The notes under the pieces are model-generated. The model had not been told where the DNA came from, ran no database searches, and was given only the letters and a program-made list of their open reading frames with translations. The position numbers were made by a program, and so were the translations under genes. Below, piece after piece: positions 16,127-24,537 of a stretch of DNA of 30,515 nucleotides. Origin of the DNA: an uncultured Clostridia bacterium (GTDB lineage Bacteria > Bacillota > Clostridia > Christensenellales > Aristaeellaceae); NCBI GenBank assembly GCA_934615235.1, contig CAKTTL010000027.1, forward strand, positions 1-30,515, given 5' to 3'. Every line of letters begins with the position of its first letter. Positions within the stretch are counted from its first letter, which is position 1.

Positions 16127-17217
16127 GCCTGGCCTCCGATCTCCTGCACGGCGCTTTCCACTGCGTCCAGCAGCCCGGAAAGCGGCATGGTCTCCGCCAG
16201 CGGTTCCATTCCTTCTCCGATGGCGAAGGCGCGCTCCGGCTCGCCAAGGAAATCACGGGTAACGCTCTTTGCATGCTTCACCAGCGCCTCCATCGAGGCT
16301 TTCACATAGCCGCCGTTTCCGGCCTGCACAGGCGCTTCGAAAGCGCCTACCAGGTTCACCGGCTGATCGCAGCGGATGGTTACATAGACGGCGTTGGGCA
16401 GCACGTTGTTGGCAAAGGTGTTGATTTTACCCGTAGGCATGCTGCGAATGAAAGCCTCGATAAACGCCCGCACCGCTTCCGGCGTGCGGTCGCCCAGCAG
16501 CCGCTGCAATTCCGTCACGTGAATCGTCGCGTACCGGTACAGCGTTGCGGAGTTATATTCCACCGTACCCAGATGGCCGGCTCCCGCGTTATCCTCGGGC
16601 GCGCAGTCGTCTACGGCGGTAAAATAGTCGTATTCGTTATGGACGGTGTGCGTTGAAATGGCGTGCGCAACCTGCGCCGCCGCGTCAAAGTTGAGCGAAG
16701 GATCATCTGCCACCATGCGGCCGAAAAGCGCGATATCCACGGCGGGCGCGGCCTTCAGCGCGGCCTGACACGCCTTTTTCTCCAGTTTTTCGCCGCTTAC
16801 CGCCAGCTCGGCCAGCGCGTCAATCTGGCCCTGACTGATGAAAAACAGCGCGCCGGTCTTTTTCTCGCTCTTCTCAGTCTCCTTCGCTTTCTTCTCTTCC
16901 CTGTTGTCTTCCTTGAGCGAAATGCCCGCCGCCTTCAGCGCTTCTTCAGCCAGTTTTTCCGCCTTAGCCTGCGGGTCGCGCGCCAGAATCGCCTGCGTCA
17001 GCAGCTCATGAACATCTTCGTCCGAAGGCCGACGTCCTCCTGCGGCAGCATCCGCTGGAAGCTTTCACGCACGGCATGCTTCCAGCACTGAGACGAAACG
17101 CGCGCGCACCGCGCCGCCGTAAACGGCCGTTTTCGGGCTTCCCGTATCGTCCCGGTTCACGCAGCTCGGGGGAACGGTTTCCAACACATGAAGATCGATG
17201 AAAACGTTTTTACGCAT
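16123..17217 (-). pseudogene. cas7e: Cas7e Cascade backbone subunit with two frameshifts
   Basis: Cas7e (CasC/Cse4) forms the six-subunit backbone that coats the spacer RNA. From ATG 17217 the sequence begins MRKNVFIDLHVLETVPPSCV and continues NRDDTGSPKTAVYGGAVRAR, the family N-terminus. Near 17095-17103 the frame shifts: family residues VSSQCWKHAVRESF continue in another frame, consistent with two missing bases in a CG-rich run. Near 17024-17034 it shifts again, one base missing, and RPSDEDVHELLTQAI onward continues in the third frame to 16123. Both losses together total 3 nt, so an intact gene would encode 365 residues, normal for Cas7e. Unrepaired, translation from the true start ends after about 50 residues. 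A Lys/Glu-rich insertion (KEDNREEKKAKETEK) lies in the middle. It overlaps cse2 by 8 bp. Confidence 0.87.
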
Positions 17218-17827
17218 GACTGTCCACCTGTCCTTCCTGTTCGTCGTCTGTTTCGTCCGGTTTTCTCCAATAAAAGTCCTGTCCCCAGGAAAGTCTCACA
17301 TCGGGCGCGTATTCGGGATTCTGGAAACGGTATAAATCGCCTGCAAGCCTGATATAATTCAGCGGAATTTCCTCCGCCCGCAGCAGCTGAATCAACCCGC
17401 GCAGGTGATGCGCCGCTTCCGTCATGTCGCTCGCTGTTGCAAAGGCGTTGAACCTTCTCGCGATGCGCTCCCGGTCGTCCGCATTTTTAACCAGCCTGGC
17501 GACGGCCTTTCCCAGTCTGCCGGCGTCCTGGCCGGTGTGCATGTTCTGCCTGTTTATTTCCGTCCCCTGCTGATGCGTCGCATACAGGGTCAGCGCCGTA
17601 TAGGCCGCCCACTCGGCCGCCGTCGGTTCAGCCGTGCGGCTCATCATTTCTTCCGGCATGTCCGCAAAGAGAAGCCCCCACAAATCCGGCATGTCGCCCG
17701 GTTTTCTGCCGATGCCGCGCCGGAGCGTCGCCAGCTGCGCCCGGACGCGCCCCTCGTTCGGGTCGGATGCAAAATCGCTCAGCCTGCGCCGCATGTAGTC
17801 CTCAATCTGCCGCTGCATGGACTCCAT
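17210..17827 (-). CDS. cse2: Cse2 (CasB) small Cascade subunit
   Basis: 205 residues, ATG at 17827 with AAAGGAG upstream. Cse2 forms the dimeric belly of type I-E Cascade and stabilises the R-loop. The family is all-helical; here the visible matches are LATLRRGIGRKPGDMPDLWG (about 29-48), the helix with WAAYTALTLYATHQQG (about 68-83), and RRFNAFATASDMTEAAHHLRGLIQLLRAEEIPLNY (about 122-158). The basic helices fit a nucleic-acid-binding role. It is 18 bp after cse1 and its stop codon lies inside the cas7 start. No defect is seen. Confidence 0.93.
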   Translation of the reverse strand: MESMQRQIEDYMRRRLSDFASDPNEGRVRAQLATLRRGIGRKPGDMPDLWGLLFADMPEEMMSRTAEPTAAEWAAYTALTLYATHQQGTEINRQNMHTGQDAGRLGKAVARLVKNADDRERIARRFNAFATASDMTEAAHHLRGLIQLLRAEEIPLNYIRLAGDLYRFQNPEYAPDVRLSWGQDFYWRKPDETDDEQEGQVDSHA

Positions 17828-17845
17828 CGTCTCACTCCTTTGTCT

Positions 17846-19465
17846 TTATTTCAGCTCGCGGTTGAGCTGTCGTATAAACTGGTTGCAGGCTTCGGGCGCG
17901 CTGTAATGGCGCTCCTCTTCCTTCCCCCTGATTTTCTCCTTGAGCATCCTGCCCACGAAAGCGGCCTGACCGGCCTGCGCGACGGCCTCGTCGCCAAGCC
18001 TGCGAGCAATGCGGTATTCTTCCTCGCGCCACGCGGTCAGCCGTGCGATCTTGGTTTCATAATCATCCGCCGGGTCGACAGATTCCAGGAACCTGCGAAA
18101 TGGCACGTCCACGCGGCCGTAAAACTGTTCCTTCATCTTTTCGCCCTGAGCCGCTCCATCGCCGCCCGCCGCCTTTTCCAGGTTCCTGCCCAACAGCGTC
18201 ACAGCGGTCGCCACCCTGTCCGTCTGCAAAATCTCCGCCTCGATTTTATCCAGCCAGTCCCGGCCCGCTTCGCCGAGCAGGTTCAGGTGAAAGCTGAGTT
18301 CGTCGCTGAAGGCGTCTGTAACAAAGAAATCCTTGTCTCCGAACTGCACGCCCGCGATTTTGAACCGCGCCATGCGCGTCTGTTCCAGCTTCTCCTCATA
18401 CTGAAGCGTTTTCTGCCAGTAAACGACGCCCGGAACGCGGCCGTCCGCCTTTTTGTCGCCATTCGGGTTGCCGCCGGCAATCGCGGGGAATTCTCGCCAG
18501 ATTTGCCTGCCCGGATCATGCCGGCGGGGCTGATCATACGGCGGCTGGCTGCCTTTTCCGGGTACGTGCGTCCACAGCGTCATCTGCTCCGCATAGGCGT
18601 TGACCTTATTGAAAAAGTCTCCGCCCAGCAGCCTGTAGCCCGTCACCCATTTTTCCTCGCGCTGCAGAAGCAGCCGCCGGGATTGCAGCGTCAGCAGTTC
18701 CGCCTGATTGTCGGGCATGGAGATCTCGCAGCGCTCCTGCGTTCGCGGCCGCTCCAGCTCCCAGACGGGGCGATTCTCGCCCCACGGCTCGTCCTGGTCG
18801 CTGAGCATCACCAGGTTGAGCATCAGCGTCTCGAAGAGGTTCTCCCCCTGCGCGGCGATCAGCCCCAGCTTGCCCAGCCAGCCTGCGCCGGGAGAAGGCA
18901 GATTCTTCTGCTTCGGCTTTGCCGACGTATCATCGAATCCATTGAGGTAAATCAGCCATCTCGCAGCCTCCGCATAGGACAGACGGTTTTTCTCTGCGCC
19001 CGCGCGCATCGGGAAAAGCCGGATTTTGTTGCTGCTCTCCGAGATCGCGCCGTTCAGCTTCGCGGCCGTGAACTCCGTTCCGTTCGCCGCCTGCGCGACC
19101 TGATAAAACGGCCGCTCCGGATGGAAGAGATAAAATCGCTCCCGCCATTTTTTCAGATACGCCCGAACCGGCTCTTCCGGAAAACGGCGAAGCGCCCACA
19201 GCGCCTGCCAGCGTTCCAAAGCGTCGTCTTTATCCTCGACAGGGCGCGGCCTTCCGTCCGCATCCGTCCGGGAAAAGACCGTATGCAGCACAGCCAGCAG
19301 CACGCGCAGAATCGCCATATCCTGCGTGGGCAGCTCGCCCGCCAGCGCGCTGAAGGCGTGCGCCTGCGTCAGCGCTTCGAGCAGCGATACCTCGCGAACT
19401 GCGCAATCCGGCAGCATTACCCGAATCCACGGTTCGTCCAGCAGATTAAACTCCTTCTCCGCCAT
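17846..19465 (-). CDS. cse1: Cse1 (CasA/Cas8e) large Cascade subunit
   Basis: 539 residues from ATG 19465, chosen because it follows AGGAGGATGAGG and starts the family signature MAEKEFNLLDEPWIRV; earlier starts lie inside cas3 and give unrelated residues. Cse1 recognises the PAM and recruits Cas3. Visible family features: N-terminal NLLDEPWI, the LLEALTQAH and LPTQDMAILRVLLAVLH helices (about 30-65), AKLNGAISESSNKIRLF (about 130-146; the L1-type loop region), WLIYLNGFDD (about 164-173), and a C-terminal four-helix bundle ending FIRQLNRELK. Length is normal. The start overlaps the cas3 end by 20 bp, implying coupled translation. Confidence 0.93.
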   Translation of the reverse strand: MAEKEFNLLDEPWIRVMLPDCAVREVSLLEALTQAHAFSALAGELPTQDMAILRVLLAVLHTVFSRTDADGRPRPVEDKDDALERWQALWALRRFPEEPVRAYLKKWRERFYLFHPERPFYQVAQAANGTEFTAAKLNGAISESSNKIRLFPMRAGAEKNRLSYAEAARWLIYLNGFDDTSAKPKQKNLPSPGAGWLGKLGLIAAQGENLFETLMLNLVMLSDQDEPWGENRPVWELERPRTQERCEISMPDNQAELLTLQSRRLLLQREEKWVTGYRLLGGDFFNKVNAYAEQMTLWTHVPGKGSQPPYDQPRRHDPGRQIWREFPAIAGGNPNGDKKADGRVPGVVYWQKTLQYEEKLEQTRMARFKIAGVQFGDKDFFVTDAFSDELSFHLNLLGEAGRDWLDKIEAEILQTDRVATAVTLLGRNLEKAAGGDGAAQGEKMKEQFYGRVDVPFRRFLESVDPADDYETKIARLTAWREEEYRIARRLGDEAVAQAGQAAFVGRMLKEKIRGKEEERHYSAPEACNQFIRQLNRELK

Positions 19466-22211
19466 CCTCATCCTCCTGTTCCATACGCAAGCCGTACATG
19501 CCGTCATAATGCAGGCGCGTGCCCGCGAGCATGGTTTCCCCTTCCCGATCCAGCAGCAAAAACAGCTCTCTCCCAATCACCGGCGATTTCATCCACTCCT
19601 GCAGCGTTCCGCCTCTCAGCCCCTCGAGTTCGTCGATCACCATTTTTTCAAGCCTTGGCATGCTGAACCTGTGCGGAAGCCGCAGGCTCTGCCGCAGGAT
19701 GATCTGCGCTTCTTCCATCGACGGCATTGCGCCGGGACCGACGCTCAGCGGCTCTTCCTGCGGGCGAACCGTATGCAGCAGCCCGTCCTCACCGTATTGC
19801 AGCAGCAGCACTTCAAACGACGCGTCGCCGTCCCGAACGGCTGCCCGTTCCTGCGCTTCATTACAATCGATCTCGCGGTTCGTCAATCCGTCGATCAATC
19901 GTGCAGATTTGCTGCTTCCCTGTTTTCGCTGTGCTTTTGAGATGCAGTTTCCGTTCGCTCTTCTCGCTTGATTCGTCGTGTGTTCGTTATATTTCTCCAA
20001 TAATTTCTCTATTTCTGCATGTTTTTCGCTTATTTTCTCACAATCCGCGCTGTATGCGCGCTGCACAAGCGGGGAAATATCATCCGGAAGGCGAAGCGTC
20101 TCCGGCAGCAGCGCCGCCGTCTTCGTCAGCAGGTATTCGCCGTAAATCGCCTTCGCCCCCTCCTCCAGCGTATCCGTGCCGAGCACCAGGCAGGTCGCCT
20201 GCCGCACGGGTTCGGGGCGCAAACGATCCCTGTGGCGGTGCAAACGCCCTAACCGCTGGAAGAGCAGATCCATCGGGCACAGGTCGGTAATCATCACATC
20301 CGCGTCGTAATCCAGAGACTGCTCGAGCACCTGGCTCCCAACGACAATCAGCCCCGACCGCTGCTCCGGCATGGAGCGTTTTCCCATCCGCGCCATAATT
20401 TCCTTTTCCTGCCGAATACGATCCGGCATAACAAACTGCGCATGATCGAGCAAAACCGTGTATTGCGGCGCAGGGAACGCTTTCGCAAGCTCCTCTGTCA
20501 GCTGCTGCGCGCGGCGAACCGTGTTGACGATCACCGCGGCGCAGCCGCCCGATTGCAGCCGCTGCCGCAGGAACGGAATTACCGCTTCGTCGCCGCCGCG
20601 CAGGATGCGCACGTCCGTCGCCTTCTTCTCCATAGCGATCTGCTTCGTGTGCATCGTCTGCCCGTCCGTCCATGTCAAAAGCGGATAGGGGCTTTCCTTT
20701 TCCAGCGCTTCTCTGCCCGGAAAATTCTCCTCTCCCAGATACGCGCTGACAAGCTCCGCGCGCCTTTTGCCGGGCAGCGTCGCCGAAAGGAGGATCACCG
20801 GCGTTCGATACGCGGCCAGCCAGCTCAGCATGCGCGTCATGTAGCAGGTCATATACGCGTCGTAGGCATGCACCTCGTCGACAATGACCGTTTTGCCCGC
20901 AAGGCCCAAATGCCGGAGCATCAGGTGTTTCTGGCGCAGCGCGGCGAGGAGCAGCTGATCAACCGTACCCACCACGAAATTCGCCAGCAGCTGCGTTTTG
21001 CGCCCCATAAAAAACGCATTGGTCGCGAGGCCCTCCGCGCCATCGTCAAGGGACGGAAAATTGCCCTGCACCAGCTGCGTAAAAGTCTCGTTCAGCTTCG
21101 CTTTGCCATGAGAGAGGGTAATGGACAGCGAACCTTCGCCGCAGGCGGTGTCTTCATCCCAGGACTGCGCCTCCTTCAGGAAGCACTGGATCGAGGCCAC
21201 AATTCGCTCAAACATGGCGTTCGCCGTCGCCTGCGAGGGCAGGAAGAACGCAAGCTCGCTTTCTCGCATGCGTTCCGCCAGAATCTCGCCCGCAACCAGC
21301 GCAGCCTCGGTTTTTCCCACGCCCATAGGCGCTTCCAGGATGAAAAGCCCCGGCTGTTCCGCCTCCCCGGCGATTTGCGCCACAGTCTGCTGCACCGCGT
21401 TCGCGTCATAGTCGAATCTTTCTTTGTAGAGATCCTCGTACTGCCAACTGTCGTTTGGCGTCCATTTCCCCGAAAACTCCATCTTTTCCATTGCGCGCTT
21501 CGCGCGGCCGGGATACGCGCTTTCATCCGGGATATGTTCCTCGTCGATCAACGGAAAGAAGGTCGTGCTGCTTGCGATCCAGTCGGAGACGATCAAAAGC
21601 GCCACGAGAAGGATCTGCGCGGGTTTGCTCATCTCCCCCGGAATTTCCTCCAGAGACGCATATCCCGCCTGTTCCATCGCCTCTTCCAGGTATTCCTTCC
21701 AGAGCGACCGCCATAATGGTTTATCCGCCGTTTTTCCATAGAAATTGCCTTCTGCGCCCATAATTGCTCTGAAATCAGGCTTGTCCATCGTTTTCCCATG
21801 GTGCGCGCCGACAATGGAAACGATGTAATCCCGCACGCCCAGCTCGTTCAGAATCGCCGCCCCGGTCAGCGTATGATGACGATACGCGTCGCCGGATGAA
21901 TCCGGCACGCGAAGCGTCAGCGGCGCTGCCATCTCCTCAACCTGTGGGAAGCATTCTCGAATTTGCATTTGAAAAGAATTTGTGGCCTTCCCGACGTCGT
22001 GAATCATGCTAATAAACGTCGTCAGCTTGCACAGGTCCTTTCGGTTCAACCCTGTAACGCGGACGACGCTTTCCGCCACCCAGTGATCCATCAGATATTG
22101 CGTGACCGCGGCCGTATCTCTCGCATGCATCCAGAGGGGAAGATATTCGTCCGGGGCGTTGCGATTGGTTTTTGCGACGATCTTGTAGAAGCAGCGATTT
22201 GAATGTTTCAT
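19446..22211 (-). CDS. cas3: Cas3 HD nuclease-helicase, type I-E
   Basis: 921 residues. Cas3 nicks and degrades the Cascade-bound target and unwinds DNA with ATP. HD nuclease, residues about 20-230: His29 (MHARD), His71-Asp72 (MIHDVGK), His112-His113 (YRHHTLTG), His137-His138 (GAHHGK), Asp210. Superfamily 2 helicase: Walker A EAPMGVGKTE (293-302), DEVH box 444-447 (IVDEVHAYD), SAT 475-477, motif VI QRLGRLHRH (651-659). The C-terminal accessory domain follows. All motifs are intact and length is normal. The ATG at 22211 has no clear ribosome binding site (TTAAATATAT precedes it) although most genes here have strong ones; together with the attenuator-like leader this suggests controlled translation. 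It is the first gene of the cas operon. Confidence 0.96.
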   Translation of the reverse strand: MKHSNRCFYKIVAKTNRNAPDEYLPLWMHARDTAAVTQYLMDHWVAESVVRVTGLNRKDLCKLTTFISMIHDVGKATNSFQMQIRECFPQVEEMAAPLTLRVPDSSGDAYRHHTLTGAAILNELGVRDYIVSIVGAHHGKTMDKPDFRAIMGAEGNFYGKTADKPLWRSLWKEYLEEAMEQAGYASLEEIPGEMSKPAQILLVALLIVSDWIASSTTFFPLIDEEHIPDESAYPGRAKRAMEKMEFSGKWTPNDSWQYEDLYKERFDYDANAVQQTVAQIAGEAEQPGLFILEAPMGVGKTEAALVAGEILAERMRESELAFFLPSQATANAMFERIVASIQCFLKEAQSWDEDTACGEGSLSITLSHGKAKLNETFTQLVQGNFPSLDDGAEGLATNAFFMGRKTQLLANFVVGTVDQLLLAALRQKHLMLRHLGLAGKTVIVDEVHAYDAYMTCYMTRMLSWLAAYRTPVILLSATLPGKRRAELVSAYLGEENFPGREALEKESPYPLLTWTDGQTMHTKQIAMEKKATDVRILRGGDEAVIPFLRQRLQSGGCAAVIVNTVRRAQQLTEELAKAFPAPQYTVLLDHAQFVMPDRIRQEKEIMARMGKRSMPEQRSGLIVVGSQVLEQSLDYDADVMITDLCPMDLLFQRLGRLHRHRDRLRPEPVRQATCLVLGTDTLEEGAKAIYGEYLLTKTAALLPETLRLPDDISPLVQRAYSADCEKISEKHAEIEKLLEKYNEHTTNQARRANGNCISKAQRKQGSSKSARLIDGLTNREIDCNEAQERAAVRDGDASFEVLLLQYGEDGLLHTVRPQEEPLSVGPGAMPSMEEAQIILRQSLRLPHRFSMPRLEKMVIDELEGLRGGTLQEWMKSPVIGRELFLLLDREGETMLAGTRLHYDGMYGLRMEQEDEDGGEGV

Positions 22212-22371
22212 ATATATTTAACCGTTCATGTTTGCATTTTGTTGCTTTGATTATTCGACGTCTCATCTCGAAATCTTTCCAAAAAAAACCCTGCAAAAAA
22301 TGCAGGGAAACATTCCGGCATCTAACCATTCATCGGATTACCTCCGCTTTGCGGAGAGCAACGGTTAGCGC
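22212..22371 (-). promoter_or_regulatory. Structured cas operon leader with micro-ORF, candidate attenuator
   Basis: Between the promoter and cas3 lies a leader of about 160 nt. In transcript order it has: CTAACCGTT at the 5' end; a hairpin CTCCGC-AAA-GCGGAG whose right arm carries the Shine-Dalgarno GGAGG (22345-22341); ATG at 22333 starting a three-codon ORF (Met-Asn-Gly-stop) and an overlapping ATG at 22329 opening a longer frame; GGTTAG, complementary to the 5' CTAACC; a perfect terminator; and AACGGTTA (22226-22219), which is complementary to the 5' TAACCGTT (22367-22360) and sits 8 nt before the cas3 start. These pairings exclude each other, as in attenuators. It matches no riboswitch class that I recognise. 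Confidence 0.6.
22281..22307 (-). terminator. Intrinsic terminator inside the cas leader
   Basis: CCCTGCA, five T, TGCAGGG, then eight T on the minus strand: a perfect 7-bp stem and long T-tract about 70 bp upstream of the cas3 start codon and downstream of the cas promoter. It would end most transcripts early unless overcome. Confidence 0.9.
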
Positions 22372-22377
22372 TTCCGT

Positions 22378-22406
22378 ATCTTATCACGCGCCTCTCCCGC
22401 TGTCAA
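22378..22406 (-). promoter_or_regulatory. Sigma-A promoter of the cas operon leader
   Basis: On the minus strand TTGACA (22406-22401), 17 bp, TAAGAT (22383-22378). It is strong consensus. Transcription would start near 22371, right at the 5' arm of the leader structure, and downstream of the rpmF terminator. Confidence 0.85.
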
Positions 22407-22430
22407 CGTCCGAACGCTTTCCCGGAAATG

Positions 22431-22457
22431 AAAAACCCGCCCTTTTACAGGCGGGTT
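22431..22457 (-). terminator. Terminator of yceD-rpmF
   Basis: AACCCGCC pairs with GGCGGGTT across 8 nt and is followed by T on the minus strand, 14 bp after the rpmF stop codon. It separates rpmF from the cas promoter. Confidence 0.88.
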
Positions 22458-22470
22458 CATTTCATGCAAC

Positions 22471-22671
22471 TTACGCGTTTTTCTGCTTGCTATCCTCGCT
22501 GATGCCAAGGACGTCGCGACCGTCATAATAACCGCAATTCTTGCAGACACGATGTGCGAGCTTCATCTTCTGGCAGCGCGGGCATTTCACAATGCTGGGA
22601 GCGCTGATTTTCCAGTTCGCCCGACGGGCGTTCTTTCTCGCTTTGGAAATTTTTCCTTTCGGAAGGGCCAT
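22471..22671 (-). CDS. rpmF: 50S ribosomal protein L32
   Basis: 66 residues. The start MALPKGKISKARKNARRANWKI is the L32 signature, and a zinc-ribbon with two Cys pairs follows (CPRC and CKNC, about residues 30-46), as in zinc-binding L32. It is a component of the large ribosomal subunit. The gene is 2 bp downstream of yceD, the usual arrangement in bacteria, and is followed by a terminator. The length is normal. Confidence 0.97.
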   Translation of the reverse strand: MALPKGKISKARKNARRANWKISAPSIVKCPRCQKMKLAHRVCKNCGYYDGRDVLGISEDSKQKNA

Positions 22672-22673
22672 AG

Positions 22674-23186
22674 TTACACCTCGCTTTCATCCTCGGTCAT
22701 CAACTGTTGCAATACCGCGAACGGGTTTTCCTTGCCGGAATCCTGGCGGCATGAACACGATGTCAAATTTCGGTCCGCCCCGCATACAGGGCAGAGGCCT
22801 TTGCAATCCGGACGGCAGCGCCACTGCATCGGCAGCGCGAGCGTCGCCGCATCCGTCGCCATATCCGTCAAATCCAGCTCCTTGCCCTCATAGAGGTAAA
22901 GATCCGGGTTGTCCGGATTGGGAGCGAGCGCAAAAACCGCGTCGAACGTGGTTTTCATCGCCCGAGAGGCTTCCTTCAGGCAGAGCGCGCAGCGCGCGCT
23001 GGCCGTAAATTCCATCTCGCCGCGAACCTGTACAGAATCGCCGATCGCCTTCACCTGGCCGGCCAGATGCGCCGTGCCCGGGAAAACGACGGGATCGCCC
23101 AGCAGGAGCGTATCCTCCAGCTCGACGTCCGCCTCAAAAGGGAACTCCTCGCCCTCATACATGAGAGCCTTGGAAACATTTAACAT
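22674..23186 (-). CDS. yceD: YceD/DUF177 family protein
   Basis: 170 residues; ATG at 23186 with AGAGGA upstream. The YceD (DUF177) family is almost always found directly before rpmF and is linked to 23S rRNA accumulation; its exact biochemical role is not settled. Visible family features: GEMEFTASARCALCLKEAS (about 57-75), with paired cysteines, and the C-terminal RCRPDCKGLCPVCGADRN, a cysteine-rich segment typical of Firmicute members. The last 20 residues are acidic. Gene order yceD-rpmF and the short spacing support the call. It has its own promoter. Confidence 0.92.
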   Translation of the reverse strand: MLNVSKALMYEGEEFPFEADVELEDTLLLGDPVVFPGTAHLAGQVKAIGDSVQVRGEMEFTASARCALCLKEASRAMKTTFDAVFALAPNPDNPDLYLYEGKELDLTDMATDAATLALPMQWRCRPDCKGLCPVCGADRNLTSCSCRQDSGKENPFAVLQQLMTEDESEV

Positions 23187-23215
23187 CGCAAATCCTCTTA
23201 CGCGAACCGCAAGAT

Positions 23216-23244
23216 ATTGTATCTCACGGACGCTGCTTTGTCAA
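23216..23244 (-). promoter_or_regulatory. Sigma-A promoter of yceD-rpmF
   Basis: TTGACA (23244-23239), 17 bp, TACAAT (23221-23216) on the minus strand. It is near-perfect consensus and lies in the 69 bp between the ackA stop and the yceD start. I see no terminator between ackA and yceD, so some read-through is possible. Confidence 0.88.
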
Positions 23245-23255
23245 GGTTTATTTTA

Positions 23256-24452
23256 TTACAGCTTCGAGACGATTTCCAACGTATCGCGCGCGATGGCCAG
23301 TTCCTCGTTCGTCGGCACGACGAGCACCTTCACCTTGCTGTCGTCGGTGCTGATAACGGTCTCGTTCGCTTCGTTGCGCTTGTCGTCGAGCTTGATGCCG
23401 AGCCAGTCGCAATCGGTGAGCACGTACTTGCGCGCGTCGCAGCTGTTCTCGCCGATGCCGGCGGTGAACACAACGACGTCCAGGCCGTTCATCGCCGCGG
23501 CGTACGCGCCGATGTACTTACGGATGCGATAGCTCCACACCTCGGCGGTGCGCTGGCCGCGCTCGTCGCCGGCCTTGGCGGCGGCGTTGATGTCGCGCCA
23601 GTCGTTGGAGAGACCGCCGGACAGGCCGATGAAGCCGCTCTTCTTGTTCAGCGCGGTCACAACCTCGCTGGCGGTCAGGTTCTCGCGCTCGGCGATCGTG
23701 CCGACGATGGCGGGATCGAGGTCGCCGGAGCGGGTGCCCATGAGCAGGCCCTCAAGAGGCGTCAGGCCCATCGAAGTATCGACGCATTTGCCGTTGACGA
23801 CGGCGCTCATCGAGGAACCGTTGCCCAGGTGACAGATGACCATTTTCAGATCGTCCCGTCCGAGCATTCTGGCAACCTCGGCGGAAACGAAGCGGTGGCT
23901 CGTCCCGTGGAAGCCGTAGCGGCGGATCTTGTACTTCTCATAGTATTTGTAATCGACGCCGTACAGATACGCCTTGCGGGGCATCGTCTGATGGAACGCG
24001 GTATCGAAAACGGCGACCATGGGCACGTCGGGCATAATCTCGCGGCAGGCGAGGATGCCGGTGAGGTTGGCCGGGTTATGGAGCGGGCCGAGGGGGATGT
24101 TGTCCTCGATCGCCTTGAGAACCGGCGCTTCGATGAGCACGGACTCGGTGAAGTCCGCGCCGCCGTGCAGCACGCGATGGCCGACCGCGCCGATGGAGCT
24201 CATGTCCTTGATCGCGCCATGCTCGGGATCGGTCAGCTCTTTAATAACCAGCTCGAAGGCTTCCTTATGGTCCTTGAGGATCTTATGCAGCGAAACCTTC
24301 TTCTCGCCGACCTTCTGAGAGAAGTTGTCCACGTCGAAGCCGGTAAAGCCGATGCGCTCGACAAGGCCCTTGGCCAGCAGCTTCTCGTTGTCCATGTCGA
24401 TCAGCTGATATTTCAAAGACGAGCTGCCCGCGTTGATAACCAGAATATTCAT
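23256..24452 (-). CDS. ackA: Acetate kinase
   Basis: 398 residues; ATG at 24452 with AAGGAGG 7-8 nt upstream. The enzyme converts acetyl phosphate and ADP to acetate and ATP in the cytoplasm, the energy-yielding end of the Pta-AckA pathway. Family motifs in order: MNILVINAGSSSLKYQL (1-17), GHRVLHGG, FDTAFHQTMP, RYGFHGTSHRFV, CHLGNGSS, GLTPLEGLLMGTRSGDLDP and FTAGIGENS near the C-terminus. All are as expected for the ASKHA-fold kinase and the length is typical. It lies 85 bp downstream of pta in the same direction and is presumably co-transcribed. Confidence 0.98.
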   Translation of the reverse strand: MNILVINAGSSSLKYQLIDMDNEKLLAKGLVERIGFTGFDVDNFSQKVGEKKVSLHKILKDHKEAFELVIKELTDPEHGAIKDMSSIGAVGHRVLHGGADFTESVLIEAPVLKAIEDNIPLGPLHNPANLTGILACREIMPDVPMVAVFDTAFHQTMPRKAYLYGVDYKYYEKYKIRRYGFHGTSHRFVSAEVARMLGRDDLKMVICHLGNGSSMSAVVNGKCVDTSMGLTPLEGLLMGTRSGDLDPAIVGTIAERENLTASEVVTALNKKSGFIGLSGGLSNDWRDINAAAKAGDERGQRTAEVWSYRIRKYIGAYAAAMNGLDVVVFTAGIGENSCDARKYVLTDCDWLGIKLDDKRNEANETVISTDDSKVKVLVVPTNEELAIARDTLEIVSKL

Positions 24453-24537
24453 GCAATTTCCTCCTTGGGGACGTATAAAATCAAACGCGCAGGGGCGGTT
24501 TGTTTCAGCCGCGCCCTGCGCGGCAAAAAGCAGACGA

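Noticed and set aside
17405..19666. A 753-codon plus-strand open frame
   Set aside because: It is antisense to cse2, cse1 and the end of cas3, all of which are recognised proteins.
22009..22329. A 106-codon frame starting in the cas leader
   Set aside because: It runs through the terminator hairpin and then overlaps cas3 out of frame. I treat its start as part of the leader micro-ORF signal, not as a stable protein gene.
22281..22371. A known riboswitch upstream of cas3
   Set aside because: I see no conserved core of a class I can recognise (TPP, SAM, FMN, cobalamin, preQ1, T-box). The micro-ORF and terminator suggest attenuation instead.
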